A stretch of DNA of 64,000 bases from Montifringilla adamsi (Eukaryota > Chordata > Aves > Passeriformes > Passeridae), in the NCBI GenBank assembly GCA_017590115.1, contig JAGGNK010006448.1, positions 2,491,849 to 2,555,848 of the forward strand, given 5' to 3'. A program made the position numbers and the translations under genes. The notes under the pieces were generated by a model. It was not told where the DNA came from. It was given only the letters and a program-made list of their open reading frames with translations, and searched no databases. Positions 61,801 through 64,000 of the stretch are shown piece after piece. Numbering within the stretch: the first letter of the stretch is position 1; every line of letters begins with the position of its first letter.

Positions 61801-62436
61801 AATAATTTTCTGTCAGTGCTCTTGCCATTGGGTCAGCTTCTGTGAACCATCTGCATGTGAACCATTTCTTTAGTTTCTGTCTCACTGTCCTCCTCTCCTC
61901 TAAGTGTTCTGTTGAGAACCATGAAAGGGAGAAAAGTTTAATGTGGCTGGAATGCAAAATCTGGATAAATACTAACACCATCATTATCTTCCCCACTCTC
62001 TCTTAACTGTTATTATCTGAAATCCCTGCGATCTCAAAACACTTCACTTTATATGAATTATTAGCTTTATAACCTTCAGTGGCAAGCAGAAAAATGTAGA
62101 CTGTCTAACAGCAACTGCCACTACCTATTGCCTAAATAGGCTGAATATAGAAGTACCTTTGACTTAGAGGGTAAAAAAATCACAGTTTGCACAAGACCCT
62201 CCTGCACAGAATAGTGAGCTCATCATCCAGTGACCCAAACTCCCAAATAGGTTACAAGGAGAGCAGCAAAAAATACAAGCTATGGTGCAGTAGGGAATTT
62301 TGATGGACATCAGTGTCTTTGAAGTAACAGCTCATGAAGATGCTGGTACTTTGTGATTATTCCTCTTTCAGCAAGAGCTGCCTGAAAATAATGTCAGTTT
62401 GTTTTTCTGTGGTCTCTAATAGATTTGGATGGAAAC
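58824..62436. other. Repeat-poor single-copy stretch
   Basis: I see no gene or interspersed repeat. The 132-codon ORF at 59064-59462 has a Leu-rich hydrophobic C-terminal half but no recognised domain or splice context. 59850-60140 is repeat-free, holds several CpGs and looks like a candidate conserved element by eye only. Confidence 0.55.
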
Positions 62437-62479
62437 AAATATATAAATACATGAATTTCCAAATATATAAATACATGAA
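62437..62479. repeat. Tandem duplication, period 24 bp
   Basis: aaatatataaatacatgaat (62437) with its ttcc tail is followed directly by aaatatataaatacatgaag (62461). The shared 19 bases are identical. Confidence 0.93.
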
Positions 62480-64000
62480 GTCCTGTTGACTACCTAGTGG
62501 TACTAGAAAGCCTAAAGTAAGAGCCAGGGAAGTGTGTTGCAGCAAGATGTTCAAAAGGGTTGCTGCTCCCATGACAGGGACCAGGACTATTCTGCACCCA
62601 CCCAATGGCTGTTGAAAGCTTTTGTTTGCTCTGGTGCTTTTACCTTGTGTAAACATCAGAGACAAGGTGAAGGTTGCGCCTACTTCCTCCCCAGTGTGGA
62701 CTGTTATTGTCCATCTTTTCTCTAAATTATTGTCTAAAATAACCTCATTTCACTGAGGGGAGAGTCTCCAACCTTTCTATTCTTAAGAAAACCAACAAAC
62801 CTCCAAATGGTGGATTTAGGGTTTAAGAGAAAAAAATCAAAACTGCATAAGTGTTTTGGCTGGAGGTTTTTTGTTTGTTTGGGTTTTGGGGTTTGTTTTT
62901 TGGGGTGTTTTTTGTTTGTTTGTTTTTGTGGTGGCAAGCTACAAAAATTCTCTATTTCACTTAATTTAACCTTTTTTTATGATAGGATAAATAACTTTGA
63001 GACAATGATAAAAAAAGAAAGACTGCATCAATCTGTGTATCGCTTCCTGCTAAAACAAAATTTACTTGAGGCTGCTCAGCCTGATCTCCAGCTGCTGTAA
63101 AATCTTCCTGAAAAACTACTATTGAAGCCTTAAATTTACTCACCCAGGCAGGATTTTTTTTAAAACAAAATTTTTAGGAAGACAGGCTCCTCCACCCAGA
63201 CTCCATGCTGTGATTTGCAAGACTTGAGTGGCATTTCCAAAGCAGTGGCAATTTTTTCTGTTGAACAATTGCTTCTTCACCAGTAGATGCTGTGCTCTTA
63301 TGGAGTTTGTTTGAATATTTATCCCCTGACCTACACTTTGCTCTAGGCCATTAACTACACTGTAACTCCTGCTGTAGTCTTTCCATCTTTCCTAGGAGAA
63401 TGTCCTTGTTTAAGTTGATGGATTGCATATTTTACTTTATTGGAAGTAATGCTTTCTTATCAATGTCAAGAAACTAATTTCTTCAATTATTTCTTTATTG
63501 GTGTCATTCTTTTCTTGTATAACCATCACTAAGTACAATAAAAACTCCTCATATTGGTTATTATTAACTCCAATCAGGATAAACTTGATTGCCTCTCCAA
63601 CTTAATGAAAATTACATTGAGTTCTGTTTGACTGACATTTTTTTTCAGTTTTCTGTGAAACATTGTTTTGGATAATTTGCTTGGCATTAATTTCAATCTT
63701 TTTTTCAATCTTTCCTCTATTAGTTTGTTTTGCATGGGATTTATATTGTAAAGAAGTGTGTGATGATTTGTGTAATATCCACCAATTTAAACTAGATTAT
63801 TTAAATAATATATATCACAGTTTCATTCTTGCCTCCAACAAGGGGTACTCTTTTCATAACTGCCTAAAATTCCAAGTATTTTTCTTCATTAAAAATAACT
63901 ACACCCTTTCAGAATAAAAAGACTTCTTTAGTTATGTCTTCAGAAAGACATACAGACTCCATCTTAAATCAATCTGATTTTATATAAGAAATTATAATTT
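62480..64000. other. Noncoding stretch with G/T-rich tract
   Basis: I see no gene or interspersed repeat. ORFs near the end, such as 63663-63917, are hydrophobic by AT bias. A G/T-rich simple repeat at 62857-62934 is listed separately. Confidence 0.55.
62857..62934 (+). repeat. G/T-rich (TTTG)n tract
   Basis: A run of T-rich sequence with repeated TTTG units and three G-runs of 3-4 bases (62881, 62888, 62902), flanked by GG doublets. The 97-codon ORF through it reads Phe-, Gly- and Cys-rich and is a simple-repeat artefact. Confidence 0.9.

Noticed and set aside
62807..63100. Phe/Gly/Cys-rich 97-codon ORF
   Set aside because: It is translation of the (TTTG)n tract.
1..64000. CRISPR array, bacterial defence or mobile-system signatures
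   Set aside because: No regularly spaced repeats, no operon-like gene packing, and CR1 retroelements show this is animal nuclear DNA.

Overview
This window looks like bird nuclear DNA with no recognisable conserved protein-coding gene. The strongest evidence is the set of CR1 retroelements (the dominant LINE of birds and other sauropsids): about ten fragments, one with a readable reverse-transcriptase (RT) ORF. Several carry the typical CR1 3' end, read on one strand or the other. Three further stretches near 12, 17.5 and 19 kb resemble endogenous-retrovirus LTR material that I associate with songbird genomes. I am confident it is a bird; 'passerine' is a memory-based guess. Nothing bacterial, phage, plasmid or CRISPR-like is present.

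Layout. 1-4.8 kb is single-copy, AT-rich sequence with one GC-richer island near 1.75-2.0 kb. 4.8-8.3 kb holds two CR1 3' ends. 8.3-14.3 kb is mostly unique, with an A34 tract at 10.77 kb and a probable LTR-like block at 11.74-12.33 kb. 14.3-19.7 kb is the transposon-dense part: a CR1 RT remnant on the plus strand, a CR1 3' end, an LTR, a second CR1 RT remnant on the minus strand, and a retroviral tail plus LTR. From 19.7 to 64 kb repeats are sparse: CR1 pieces at 25.0, 40.4, 41.5, 42.3 and 56.9 kb, homopolymer tracts, short tandem duplications and a few clean inverted repeats.

Genes. No ORF outside the transposons matches a family I recognise, and no run of exons with consistent splice sites can be followed. 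Most ATG-initiated ORFs are 60-140 codons, as expected by chance in AT-rich DNA. The two best non-transposon coding candidates are speculative. One is an ORF at 30199-30465 that starts with a convincing signal peptide in a strong Kozak context just after a splice-acceptor-like tract. The other is a possible 21-nt microexon at 1961-1981. The window is best read as intergenic or deep-intronic DNA, perhaps part of a gene desert with regulatory elements; conservation data would be needed to show them. No previously undescribed system is evident.
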